A stretch of 42,147 nucleotides of DNA from Clostridia bacterium. GTDB taxonomy: Bacteria; Bacillota; Clostridia; Acetivibrionales; JAFADI01. The stretch spans positions 1 through 42,147 of the forward strand of contig JAOAAU010000045.1 in assembly GCA_026418695.1 (NCBI GenBank). Direction: 5' to 3'. Position numbers and translations under genes: made by a program. The stretch's first letter is position 1. The number at the start of each line of letters is the position of its first letter. The notes under the pieces were generated by a model, which was not told where the DNA came from, searched no databases, and saw only the letters and a program-made list of their open reading frames with translations. Of the stretch, positions 19,503 through 27,458 are shown in pieces.

Positions 19503-19550
19503 TTATATTGATTACGCTAAAGAATTTACATGCGGTGTTGCGTAATCAAT
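19503..19550 (-). promoter_or_regulatory. Inverted repeat with Zur-box-like half sites upstream of the ZIP gene
   Basis: ATTGATTACGC (19507-19517) and GCGTAATCAAT (19540-19550) are perfect 11-base arms separated by 22 bases. Each arm contains the ATTACG/CGTAAT half site of the Firmicute Zur box; 19503-19517 matches TCGTAATGATTACGA at 11 of 15 positions. It lies 54 to 101 bases upstream of a ZIP start codon. Zinc control is an inference. Confidence 0.4.
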
Positions 19551-19590
19551 GTATCAGCAAATAATTCCGTATAGCCTATAGTACAAGAGT

Positions 19591-20271
19591 CTACTGCTCA
19601 AGGAAGGACCAGCTTCCCCTCATCGTTTCCTTCGTTAGCCCGTTTTTTACATATTCTAAAAACTCTTTCCTGGCAATATTGACTGCCCCCATACTTTCAA
19701 GATGTTTTGAGTATACCTGGCAGTCGATCAACAGGAACCCATGTTCCTCCAGCGCTTTTGAAATAGCAATGAGAGCTGTTTTCGATGCATTATCCTTGGT
19801 TGAAAACATGGATTCTCCAAAAAAACACTTCCCCAGAGATACTCCATACAACCCGCCGACAAGATGATCTTGGAACCAGACTTCAACCGAGTGGGCAAAT
19901 CCAAGGCTATATAAACGGGTATATGCCGCTACCATCTCATCCGTCAGCCATGTATCGCCTTCCCGAAGTTCACGGCACATGCCGATCACACTGGAAAACG
20001 CTCTGTCAAAGGTAACCTTGTAAAGTCCCTTTTTCAAGAATTTTTCCATTGATTTTGAAATTTTGATCTCCTTTGGGAAAAGCACACAGCGTGGATCCGG
20101 AGACCACCAAAGGATTGGGTCCTCCTCCGAAAACCACGGGAAAATGCCGTTGCTGTATGCGAGCAGGAGTCGTTCTACTGACAAATCTCCTCCTACTGCC
20201 AGCAAGCCATCTTTGTTTGCAAGTCCGGGATGTGGGAATACCAACTCCTTGGTTAATCTATAAACAGGCAT
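19591..20271 (-). CDS. aat: Leucyl/phenylalanyl-tRNA--protein transferase
   Basis: Aat adds Leu or Phe from aminoacyl-tRNA to proteins with N-terminal Lys or Arg, making them N-degrons for ClpS. The 226-residue protein shows the N-terminal [19 protein letters not shown], the conserved [23 protein letters not shown] region, and the GNAT-like core with HSVEVW and [19 protein letters not shown], then [16 protein letters not shown]. All family landmarks are present. It lies 23 bases after a NUDIX gene and two genes downstream of clpA, on the same strand. The pairing with clpA and clpS supports a working N-end rule branch. Confidence 0.96.
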   Translation of the reverse strand: MPVYRLTKELVFPHPGLANKDGLLAVGGDLSVERLLLAYSNGIFPWFSEEDPILWWSPDPRCVLFPKEIKISKSMEKFLKKGLYKVTFDRAFSSVIGMCRELREGDTWLTDEMVAAYTRLYSLGFAHSVEVWFQDHLVGGLYGVSLGKCFFGESMFSTKDNASKTALIAISKALEEHGFLLIDCQVYSKHLESMGAVNIARKEFLEYVKNGLTKETMRGSWSFLEQ

Positions 20272-20294
20272 AAACCGTGATGTCCTTTACCTCA

Positions 20295-20756
20295 TTATTT
20301 CTTGAAATACCTATGAATAAAGTCAATAAGAATCGTCCGGTTTGGAGGATGGATTTCCTCCGGCAGATGATCAATATTAAAGAACTGTACTCTGCTGGTT
20401 TCTACTCCATCCGGCTTCAATTCTCCGGTATACTGCGTCACCACAAAGATGTTATCGATGATATAGACCTCATCCCCATTGGGGTAAATATAGTGGTGTT
20501 CTTTTCCGGAGTATACATGAAACAGCTTTGGGTTTTTGATTGTAATCCCCATCTCCTCGTAAATCTCTCGAACAGCCGCTTCCTCCAGCGTCTCCCCAAG
20601 CTCTACCGATCCGCCGGGAATTCCCCAGCAGCCATTATCGGTCCTTTGTTGGAGTAAAATTCTTTTTTCATCCTCTACCACAAGCACTCCTGAACAGCAC
20701 ATCATCAGCGGACTGTGGCCGACCGTCCTGCGAAGGTCCATGATATAATTTGACAT
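20295..20756 (-). CDS. NUDIX hydrolase
   Basis: The NUDIX box starts GGSVELGETLEEAAVREIYEE and ends MGI, a full match to GX5EX7REUXEEXGU, so metal-dependent hydrolysis of a nucleoside diphosphate-linked substrate is expected. The substrate is not predictable. The N-terminal half has RRTVGHSPLMMCCSGVLVV, common in ADP-ribose/NTP-type NUDIX proteins. I chose the ATG at 20756 (153 residues), because AAAGGAG lies 7 bases upstream; a TTG two codons earlier overlaps this spacing. It is sandwiched between clpA (18 bases) and aat (23 bases), so it is probably co-transcribed with the N-degron genes. Confidence 0.88.
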   Translation of the reverse strand: MSNYIMDLRRTVGHSPLMMCCSGVLVVEDEKRILLQQRTDNGCWGIPGGSVELGETLEEAAVREIYEEMGITIKNPKLFHVYSGKEHHYIYPNGDEVYIIDNIFVVTQYTGELKPDGVETSRVQFFNIDHLPEEIHPPNRTILIDFIHRYFKK

Positions 20757-20774
20757 CCCCAAACTCCTTTAGAC

Positions 20775-23057
20775 TTACTCTTGGGCATCTTCAGAAAACA
20801 CAAGTTCCCCGTCCTTGATATCAATCCGGGCAACTCCACCTTTCGAAAGGTTGCCAAACAAGACTGCATCCACAAAATGCGTCTTGATTCTTTCCTGAAC
20901 AATTCTCAGAATTTCTCTCGCCCCATATGCCGATAAAACACCTTGGCCGGCAAGCCACTCATAGCAAGCATCCGAAACTTCCAGTTTGATATTTTTCGCT
21001 TTCAGCTTTGACGCAAACTGGCGAATTGCTTTTTGAGCAATTTTTAATGCCATATCCTTATTGATGTGGTTGAAGACCACGACCCCATCCAAGCGGTTCC
21101 TGAACTCAGGCAGAAAGACCCTTTCCACTTCCTTGGTCATCGCCCCTTCACCAATGCTTCTCTGATCAAATCCGATCAGCGTCCGTCCCACTTCTCTTGC
21201 ACCTGCGTTGGAGGTCATGATCAATATGACGTTCCTGAAGTCCGCTTTTTTACCGTTATTATCCGTCAATGTCGCATAGTCCATGATTTGAAGCAGGACA
21301 TTAAAAATATCGGGATGGGCTTTTTCAATCTCATCCAGGAGCAGCACACAGTAAGGGGTCTTTCGGATGGCATCCGTTAAGAGTCCTCCCTCTTCGTAAC
21401 CTACATACCCCGGAGGAGCGCCAATCAACCTTGCTACTGTATGCTTCTCCTGATACTCACTCATATCAAATCTGGTCAGCGGGATTCCAAGCGTAGACGC
21501 CAGCTGTTTTGTCAGTTCCGTCTTCCCAACACCCGTGGGTCCGACAAAAAGCAGGGACGCTACCGGCTTCTCCCCTTCGTTAAATCCGGCCCTTGATCGT
21601 TTAATTGCTTGAACTACGGTTTCTATTGCTTTATTCTGTCCAAATATCTGTTTTTTCAACGAGTCCTCAAGGGTTTTCAACTGCTCCGTCTCACTGGCGG
21701 AGACACTCTGCTCGGGAATCTTGGCCACCGAAGAAACAATTCGCTCAATAGCCTTTTCTGTAATTTCGATTGGGCCTTGTGATTCATCCGCATTCAGCCT
21801 TGCATAGGCACCGGCTTCATCAATGACATCAATGGCTTTATCCGGCAGGTGCCGGTCATTGATATACTTTGCTGCAAGCTCGCTTGCATACCTTAAGGCT
21901 CCCTCAGTATAACGGACCCCATGATATTCCTCATACCGCTCTTTCAAGCCTTTTAAAATAAGGAAGGTATCCTCTGCTGAAGGCTCTGTAACGTCAATTT
22001 TCTGAAATCTTCTGGAGAGGGCTCTATCCTTTTCAAAATACTTCTTATATTCTTCATACGTAGTAGACCCGATGAATCGGAGTTTACCCGACATCAAAAA
22101 CGGTTTTAATATGTTCGACGCATCCAGTGCTCCCCCTGAGACTGCGCCAGCGCCTACAATGGTATGAATTTCATCGATATAGACAATGGCCTTCCCCTGT
22201 TTTTCAATTTCATGAAGCACTTTTTTGATACGCTCTTCAAAGTCTCCCCGATATTTTGTGCCGGCAATCAAGCCGCCCATATCCAGATAATAAATCTTAC
22301 ATCCCTGGAGAGGTCTGGGTACTTTGTTCTCTGAAATCAATCGAGCCAGACCTTCCGTGATTGCTGTCTTTCCGACACCCGGATCACCAACATGGATCGG
22401 GTTGTTCTTAAATCGGCGGCAAAGAACCAGGATGGTCCTCTCAAGAATGTCCTCCCTGCCAATCAGGGGATCAATCTCTCCTCTTTTGGCCTTCTCAGTG
22501 AGTTCAACTGTGAAGTAGCTGAGGAAATCCTCCTTGTTTGAATTCTCGACTTCCTTCTCAGTTGTATCCTGATGCTGGCTCGAATTCTTGCCGGTATTTG
22601 CTTTTAATGAAATTTCCCCTTTGGTTCTCGGTACAATAGAAACTCCATGGGATACGAACTTTAAAACAGCAAGCCTGGATACCCCATGTTTCTGGAGATA
22701 ATACGCAGCAAAACTCTCACTTTCTTCAAGCATTGCGGCATAGACATCCCCAAGCCGGACTTCTTCTCTTCCCGAGGATACTACATGGGAAGCCGAAACC
22801 TGGAGAATATTTTGAACACCAAGAGTTCCTACAGGATCGCTGTCTTCCACTGAAGGTATATTATTGCTTAAGAATTCCAAAAGATCTTCTTTTAGGGCCT
22901 TTACATCCCCTCCGCAGCTTTCTATAATCTCTATGCCTTCCTCAAAAAACAGAGAGGAATAGAGAATATGCTCGGGAGTAAAATATTCATGGTTCTGGTA
23001 TTTGGCTTCATTATAAGCCGCGACCAAAATTCTATCTACAACACCGTTTAGTTTCAA
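20775..23057 (-). CDS. clpA: ATP-dependent Clp protease ATP-binding subunit ClpA
   Basis: ClpA is a AAA+ unfoldase that feeds substrates to ClpP. The Clp N-domain (about 1-140) is followed by a charged linker, D1 with Walker A GDPGVGKT (224-231) and VYIDEIHT, and D2 with GPTGVGKT (506-513) and LLLDEIEKAH. The ClpP-docking IGF tripeptide is at 628-630 in TLIGFDQ. There is no UVR middle domain, which separates it from ClpC. The frame opens with a GTG at 23090, but AAGGTGG stands 5 bases before the TTG at 23057. That start gives MKLNGVVDRIL and 760 residues, close to E. coli ClpA (758), so I chose it. clpS lies directly upstream. Confidence 0.95.
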   Translation of the reverse strand: MKLNGVVDRILVAAYNEAKYQNHEYFTPEHILYSSLFFEEGIEIIESCGGDVKALKEDLLEFLSNNIPSVEDSDPVGTLGVQNILQVSASHVVSSGREEVRLGDVYAAMLEESESFAAYYLQKHGVSRLAVLKFVSHGVSIVPRTKGEISLKANTGKNSSQHQDTTEKEVENSNKEDFLSYFTVELTEKAKRGEIDPLIGREDILERTILVLCRRFKNNPIHVGDPGVGKTAITEGLARLISENKVPRPLQGCKIYYLDMGGLIAGTKYRGDFEERIKKVLHEIEKQGKAIVYIDEIHTIVGAGAVSGGALDASNILKPFLMSGKLRFIGSTTYEEYKKYFEKDRALSRRFQKIDVTEPSAEDTFLILKGLKERYEEYHGVRYTEGALRYASELAAKYINDRHLPDKAIDVIDEAGAYARLNADESQGPIEITEKAIERIVSSVAKIPEQSVSASETEQLKTLEDSLKKQIFGQNKAIETVVQAIKRSRAGFNEGEKPVASLLFVGPTGVGKTELTKQLASTLGIPLTRFDMSEYQEKHTVARLIGAPPGYVGYEEGGLLTDAIRKTPYCVLLLDEIEKAHPDIFNVLLQIMDYATLTDNNGKKADFRNVILIMTSNAGAREVGRTLIGFDQRSIGEGAMTKEVERVFLPEFRNRLDGVVVFNHINKDMALKIAQKAIRQFASKLKAKNIKLEVSDACYEWLAGQGVLSAYGAREILRIVQERIKTHFVDAVLFGNLSKGGVARIDIKDGELVFSEDAQE

Positions 23058-23133
23058 TGTAACCACCTTTTCTAATTTGATTGAACGCACACCACCATTT
23101 ACATGGTTTGATTCAATTACCTTTACACCTTTA

Positions 23134-23186
23134 GCACCAAGGATTTATACGACCTGGTGCGATTTATAGGGACAATTCAATCCCTA
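23134..23186 (-). repeat. Two hairpins in the clpS-clpA spacer
   Basis: 23134-23160 folds with GCACC/GGTGC and AGG/CCT arms around one bulged base. 23167-23186 folds as TAGGGA/TCCCTA with an 8-base loop. Neither has a T-run. A GATTTATA word occurs beside both. They look like short REP-type palindromes or a processing site between the two genes. Confidence 0.5.
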
Positions 23187-23194
23187 CTATAATT

Positions 23195-23494
23195 TTATAC
23201 CTCTTCCATGATCGCTTTCAAAGGAAATTCATTCTCCCTGGCCATTTCCTCTGCCTGAGCAATCTTTGTAGCTGCAATATCATAAGTATATATACCCACA
23301 ATCCCTTTACCCTTTTCATGTACATCGAGCATTATTTTCGTAGCTTCCGGCACCTGTTTGTGAAATACCGTAACCAGTACCTCTACAACAAACTCCATGG
23401 TAGTATAATCATCATTTAATAATATGACACGATACATCCTGGGTTTCTGGAGTTTTGTATCCACCTTTTCTTTAAAAATAGTCTGTTCAGACAT
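23195..23494 (-). CDS. clpS: ClpS N-degron adaptor for ClpA
   Basis: ClpS binds bulky hydrophobic N-terminal residues (Leu, Phe, Trp, Tyr) and hands the protein to ClpA. The 99-residue protein has a short flexible N-terminus, then the pocket motif LLNDDYTTMEFVVEVL and MLDVHEKGKGIVGIYTYDIAATK, closely parallel to E. coli ClpS (NDDYTPMEF and the AVHYQGKA helix). The Asn-Asp-Asp, the gatekeeper-like Met and the pocket His are all kept. I chose the ATG at 23494 with AAGGTG 6 bases upstream; a GTG three codons earlier is possible. clpA follows after 137 bases containing two hairpins. Confidence 0.96.
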   Translation of the reverse strand: MSEQTIFKEKVDTKLQKPRMYRVILLNDDYTTMEFVVEVLVTVFHKQVPEATKIMLDVHEKGKGIVGIYTYDIAATKIAQAEEMARENEFPLKAIMEEV

Positions 23495-23503
23495 ACCCTG
23501 CAC

Positions 23504-23818
23504 CTTATCCTTTAGTTGGTTTAAAATCTATGAAGCATGATAACTTCTGCATCCCGCTCACATTCTTTACCTTTTTCGAAAATCTATATTCACTTAGATA
23601 TCATGATTTTCACGATTACTACAGTATATATTTTTCTTTTTGTTTTGACTTAATTTTATTTTATTTGCATCATTATTTCAACCCTTTCTGCCTGTTAAGG
23701 CTTACTTCCAGAGTTTGTCCAAAAATGACTGTACTTCTAAAAATAATTGGAAATACCATGCATAAATGCCAGGAAATAGATTAAAATTATCATAGACTTA
23801 ATAATTAGGGTGATGAAT
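23504..23818. other. Intergenic region upstream of clpS
   Basis: This stretch of about 315 bases is AT-rich. A frame of 84 codons (23530-23784) has no ribosome binding site, is rich in Phe, Tyr and His, and looks like noise. A TATACT box on the minus strand near 23622 lacks a good -35. I see no firm clpS promoter. Confidence 0.4.
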
Positions 23819-23989
23819 ATGATAAATGACAGAAAATGCAGGTGTATGTTTTGCGGCAACATGGTAGACTCCGATGAAAATTTACCGTATTTCAAGTACA
23901 GACCCTTGAAGGTTTACGACACGTATTTCTGCGGCTGTATGCCTTCCGATGCCTTTGTAGACGCTATAGATTTATTGGAGATTGAGTAA
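23819..23989 (+). CDS. Small Cys-rich, probable zinc-binding protein (56 aa)
   Basis: This short gene reads MINDRKCRCMFCGNMV at its start and carries five Cys: C7, C9 and C12 near the N-terminus (CxCxxCG) and C38 and C40 (CGC) in the second half, a layout like a small zinc ribbon or rubredoxin-type knuckle. AGGGTG lies 6 bases before the ATG at 23819, and a strong terminator starts 7 bases after the stop, so it is a self-contained gene. I do not recognise a named family. The middle section PYFKYRPLKVYDTYFCGC is aromatic. A metal-binding role is an inference from the Cys spacing. Confidence 0.75.
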   Translation: MINDRKCRCMFCGNMVDSDENLPYFKYRPLKVYDTYFCGCMPSDAFVDAIDLLEIE

Positions 23990-23996
23990 TACCGGT

Positions 23997-24028
23997 GGAC
24001 TTCGCCGTCACATGCGAAGTCCTTTTTT
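23997..24028 (+). terminator. Rho-independent terminator of the 56-aa gene
   Basis: GGACTTCGC/GCGAAGTCC forms a perfect 9-bp stem with an 8-base loop and six T directly after it. Confidence 0.92.
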
Positions 24029-24407
24029 AAATGTTTACGAGTTTATGGTTTTACCTTGATTACTTATAACGCTCTGGCAAATAGGAATATTCCGTTATAT
24101 CTTACTTGCCGTTAATCGTGTTCCAAAAAAACATCCTTTTTGACAATAATTATTGCTGATAATTTCATTCATTTCCGCTAAAAGCTTTTCGAAAAAGCTT
24201 TTTGAAAGATTAAAAGTTATTTATCCAAAAAACAGTAACCATACTGGAATACGCAGAATTATCCGCTTTTTTCCATACTTTTGCTTCAGCAGCTACTCAC
24301 TTCCTGCGCAACAATATGTTGCTTTAAATCCCAAAATATGATAAATTTTTTAAAAGCAATTTGAATTTAGTTTTATGAATTTTTGCATATCCCCAGGGAG
24401 AAGTACT
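24029..24407. other. AT-rich intergenic region
   Basis: No convincing gene. It contains an AAAAGCTTTT palindrome followed closely by a second AAAAGCTTTT (about 24179-24202) and a GCAACA/TGTTGC mini-hairpin (24308-24322). Neither shows a clear promoter partner. The TATGATAAA box near 24336 could be a -10 but lacks a -35. Confidence 0.35.
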
Positions 24408-25082
24408 ATGCAGAGCATTGAACAAATAACAAAAATTATTGCCAATATTATGGCATTATCCGCAATCCCATCTCTAGCCATAACGATCATAAAATACTTT
24501 TACGAAAAAAACAAGGACACCGTGAATAGGGTCAAAAACGGATATATGCCTTTGTATGAGTTCTTTTTCAGAGAGAGGTTCAGCAAGGAATATGTAAAGA
24601 ATGAAATCGCCATCCTTGCCAGGTCAAGCAGCGACAGCCTGTATGACTTGATTAGAAACAAGGGCTTGATCGACAAATCCCTGCTTCCGTTTAAACTGGT
24701 AAAATTACTATGCGAGTACGAATTTTACATGGATATCATCAATACCGGCTTGGAATACCTGGAAGCCTATGAAAACAGCATTGAGGACAGTGACCCCAAT
24801 GGTGAGCTGCAGCAAATTTTAGATTTCAAAGAGGCAATTGGTGACCATTATGCTTACGGAGTAGTCCTCAACAAGCAAAAGGATGCCATAAGTTTTGAAG
24901 GAGTATATGCGGAAGACTACATTTCTATGATCGAAAACGCTCTTAATCGTGTCAGAGAACTATATCTTGAGATAGAAAAGAATGTTTTTAGCGTGATCGG
25001 GAAACCTAAATATCTTCGTTCTTCAAGGAACACCTTGTCAAAAGCGGTAAATACCCCTGGTAATAGTGTTGAAGAGATGTAA
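24408..25082 (+). CDS. Unknown membrane-anchored helical protein
   Basis: I do not recognise this 224-residue protein. One hydrophobic segment (about 10-26, IIANIMALSAIPSLAITII) lies near the N-terminus, followed by a mostly helical, acidic cytoplasmic part with few Gly or Pro residues and no catalytic motif that I can see. The frame continues upstream to 24375, but AGGGAG lies 7 bases before the ATG at 24408, so I start there. The next gene, 64 bases downstream on the same strand, is a diguanylate cyclase with a degenerate receiver. The pair may form one signalling unit at the membrane (inference from proximity only). Confidence 0.75.
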   Translation: MQSIEQITKIIANIMALSAIPSLAITIIKYFYEKNKDTVNRVKNGYMPLYEFFFRERFSKEYVKNEIAILARSSSDSLYDLIRNKGLIDKSLLPFKLVKLLCEYEFYMDIINTGLEYLEAYENSIEDSDPNGELQQILDFKEAIGDHYAYGVVLNKQKDAISFEGVYAEDYISMIENALNRVRELYLEIEKNVFSVIGKPKYLRSSRNTLSKAVNTPGNSVEEM

Positions 25083-25146
25083 GATACTCTAGGGATGAAT
25101 AAGAAATAACTTTCCAAACGCTCTTTAAGGTAATGGGGGAATATAA

Positions 25147-26040
25147 ATGTACGACAGAACTATCAATGTACTCCTGGTCGAAAGCGACATTAATGATGCA
25201 CGGCTGATTCACCAATTGCTGAGCATTGAGTCCAATATTGAGTTTAAAATGGATCTGGCTGAGAATTTATCCGCGGGTTTGGAATTTCTGGGGAAGAAGC
25301 CGTATGATATCATTCTTCTGAATATTTTCCTTCCGGAAAATCAAGGACTGGATACGTTGGAACGCTTTCATGACACTGTACCTGAGATCCCAATTATTAT
25401 CATGACCAGCGTAGATGACGAGTCCCTGGGAATCAAGTCCGTTCAAAACGGAGCCCAGGACTATCTGGTCAAAGAAGCCATCAGCAGAAACCTGCTGGTT
25501 AAATCCATTTCCTATGCCATCGAACGCAGCCATCTTCAAATGGAATTGATGGCGATGGCCCATATCGATGAACTTACAAAGCTTTATAATCGCCGGGGTT
25601 TTTTAGCTATGGCCAGACAGCAGCAAAAAATCGCTACCAGAACCCATCGAGGCACGCAATTGTATTTCATTGACCTTGATAAGATGAAGGAAATCAATGA
25701 TAATTTCGGTCATAAGGAAGGCGACCTGGCCTTAATAGAAACTGCAAAGATTCTCAAGAAAACCTTCAGGGAATCTGATATCGTCGCACGTCTTGGCGGA
25801 GACGAATTTGTTGTCCTGGCCATAGAGATCAATGAGGATTTCTCAGATACGATCATTCGCCGAATACATGAAAATGTAGCCGAGTTCAACGCTAGTTCAT
25901 CCAGTTTGTTCAATCTTTCATTGAGTATCGGCGTAGCTCATATCCCGCCGGATAGTACAGCTACCATCGAGGAATTATTGGTAAAAGCAGATTCCTCTAT
26001 GTACGAGAATAAACGGAAGAAAAAGCAAAAAGAATTGTAA
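25147..26040 (+). CDS. Diguanylate cyclase with degenerate receiver domain
   Basis: This cytoplasmic protein of 297 residues should make c-di-GMP from two GTP. The receiver domain (about 5-125) keeps acidic E12/D14, T87 and K109, but the phosphoacceptor is Asn: DIILLNIFLPENQG has N59 where Asp is expected, coded AAT. The GGDEF domain (about 138-295) is intact, with LTKLYNRRGF, YFIDLDKMKEINDNFGH and RLGGDEF (217-221). The inhibitory I-site RxxD is present as R208-E-S-D211 five residues before GGDEF. Activation is therefore likely not by phosphorylation at the usual site. GGGGG lies 7 bases before the ATG. It follows the unknown membrane protein. Confidence 0.93.
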   Translation: MYDRTINVLLVESDINDARLIHQLLSIESNIEFKMDLAENLSAGLEFLGKKPYDIILLNIFLPENQGLDTLERFHDTVPEIPIIIMTSVDDESLGIKSVQNGAQDYLVKEAISRNLLVKSISYAIERSHLQMELMAMAHIDELTKLYNRRGFLAMARQQQKIATRTHRGTQLYFIDLDKMKEINDNFGHKEGDLALIETAKILKKTFRESDIVARLGGDEFVVLAIEINEDFSDTIIRRIHENVAEFNASSSSLFNLSLSIGVAHIPPDSTATIEELLVKADSSMYENKRKKKQKEL

Positions 26041-26078
26041 CCGCTAAATATCTGTTTCTATTAAAGGATGTGTACGTA

Positions 26079-27458
26079 ATGAAGCGTCTGCCTTTGTCAA
26101 AGCAAGTCGCATTCAGCATCGGCCAGCTGGGTTGGTCACTTTTAAGCGGCATTGTTGTTTCCTATCTGGTATATTTTTATCAACCAACCAAGGAAGCCTC
26201 ACTCCCTCATTATCTTCCTCAAACACTGGTTTTTGGACTTTTTACCATCGTTGGTTTTATCACTGCTTTTGAGCGCTTGTTTGACGCTTTTGTGGATCCC
26301 CTTGTCGCCTCCTTCAGTGACAGAAGCGAGCATCCTCAAGGCAGAAGAATTCCCTTTTTGAAATACTCGGCACTTCCCTTCGCACTTTCCACAGCTTTAG
26401 TTTTTTATATGCCTGTAAACGGAGTCAGTTGGATCAATGCCGCCTGGCTCTTTACAACCCTCACGATATCCTATATCGGCCTTAGCTCTTACGTCACCCC
26501 ATTTAATGCTTTGATCCCGGAGTTGGGGAAAACTCAAAAAGACAGGTTGAACATCTCCACTTTTATCTCTCTGACTTTTATTCTTGGCACTGCAATCGCC
26601 TATACCGCTCCGATGATATGGGAAGCCCTCACAGCAAACGGATGGGATAAGGTTATTGCAATGCAAACCACATTTACAGGACTATCAGTGCTGGCTTTTA
26701 TTTGCCTTCTGGTTCCTGCTTTTTCAATCCGTGAAAAGGAATACGTCGATGTAACTCCGGACCAATCCAATGCGTTTACTTCTCTGAAGAAAACTTTCAA
26801 CAATCCTCATTTCAGGCTGTTTGTGGCCTCCGATGTATCGTATTGGATTGCCCTTGCTTTGTTTCAGACGGGGCTTCCTTATTATATCAAGGTACTCTTA
26901 AAACTTCCGGAGAGCATGATTACTTTATTGTTTGTTTCCATGACCGCCGCCTCGCTGCTTTTTTATCTGCCGGTCAACCTTCTGTCAAAGCGCATTGGAA
27001 AAAAGAAGCTGATCAACTTCGCATTTGTGATGTTTTCTATTACCTTCCTCCTAACCTTTTTTGTAGGAGAAGGGTTCCCGCTCCTTTCCATGAGGGCTCA
27101 GGGCTATATGCTTGTGATCTCGGCAGCGATCCCCCTGGCCATATTTGGAATACTGCCCCAGGCAGTAGTTGCCGATATTTCGCAATATGACGTATTACAT
27201 ACGGGAGAAAACAGAGAAGGTATGTTTTTCGCCGCCAGAACCTTTGCCTATAAAATCGGGCAGATGGCGTCCATGCTGCTGTTTACCACTTTTTTGACCT
27301 ATGGGTCGGATTTTCAGAAAGATACGGGGATTCGTATCACTGCCTTGGCGGCAAGTGTATTTTGCTTTGTTGGGCTGATGGTTTTTCTGTTCTATAAGGA
27401 AACAATAGTGAACAATGAGATTCACACGAGGGAAGGTGCTCCATATGAAACCCTTTAA
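26079..27458 (+). CDS. GPH-family sugar:cation symporter (MelB-like MFS)
   Basis: This is a 12-helix inner-membrane transporter of 459 residues. Features of the glycoside-pentoside-hexuronide family are the N-terminal KQVAFSIGQLGWSLLSG helix, the FERLFDAFVDPLVASFSDRS loop (the family's D-P-x-x-G/A region), GRRIPFLKYSALPFA, and SRRIGKK-like SKRIGKKKLINF between helices 8 and 9. GPH members import free di- or oligosaccharides with Na+ or H+. I chose the ATG at 26079; a GTG three codons earlier is possible. The GH1 beta-glucosidase gene overlaps its end by 14 bases, so the likely cargo is a beta-glucoside such as cellobiose (inference). Confidence 0.9.
   Translation: MKRLPLSKQVAFSIGQLGWSLLSGIVVSYLVYFYQPTKEASLPHYLPQTLVFGLFTIVGFITAFERLFDAFVDPLVASFSDRSEHPQGRRIPFLKYSALPFALSTALVFYMPVNGVSWINAAWLFTTLTISYIGLSSYVTPFNALIPELGKTQKDRLNISTFISLTFILGTAIAYTAPMIWEALTANGWDKVIAMQTTFTGLSVLAFICLLVPAFSIREKEYVDVTPDQSNAFTSLKKTFNNPHFRLFVASDVSYWIALALFQTGLPYYIKVLLKLPESMITLLFVSMTAASLLFYLPVNLLSKRIGKKKLINFAFVMFSITFLLTFFVGEGFPLLSMRAQGYMLVISAAIPLAIFGILPQAVVADISQYDVLHTGENREGMFFAARTFAYKIGQMASMLLFTTFLTYGSDFQKDTGIRITALAASVFCFVGLMVFLFYKETIVNNEIHTREGAPYETL

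Noticed and set aside
23530..23784. 84-codon plus-strand frame upstream of clpS
   Set aside because: No ribosome binding site, odd composition, and it occupies the region expected to hold the clpS promoter.
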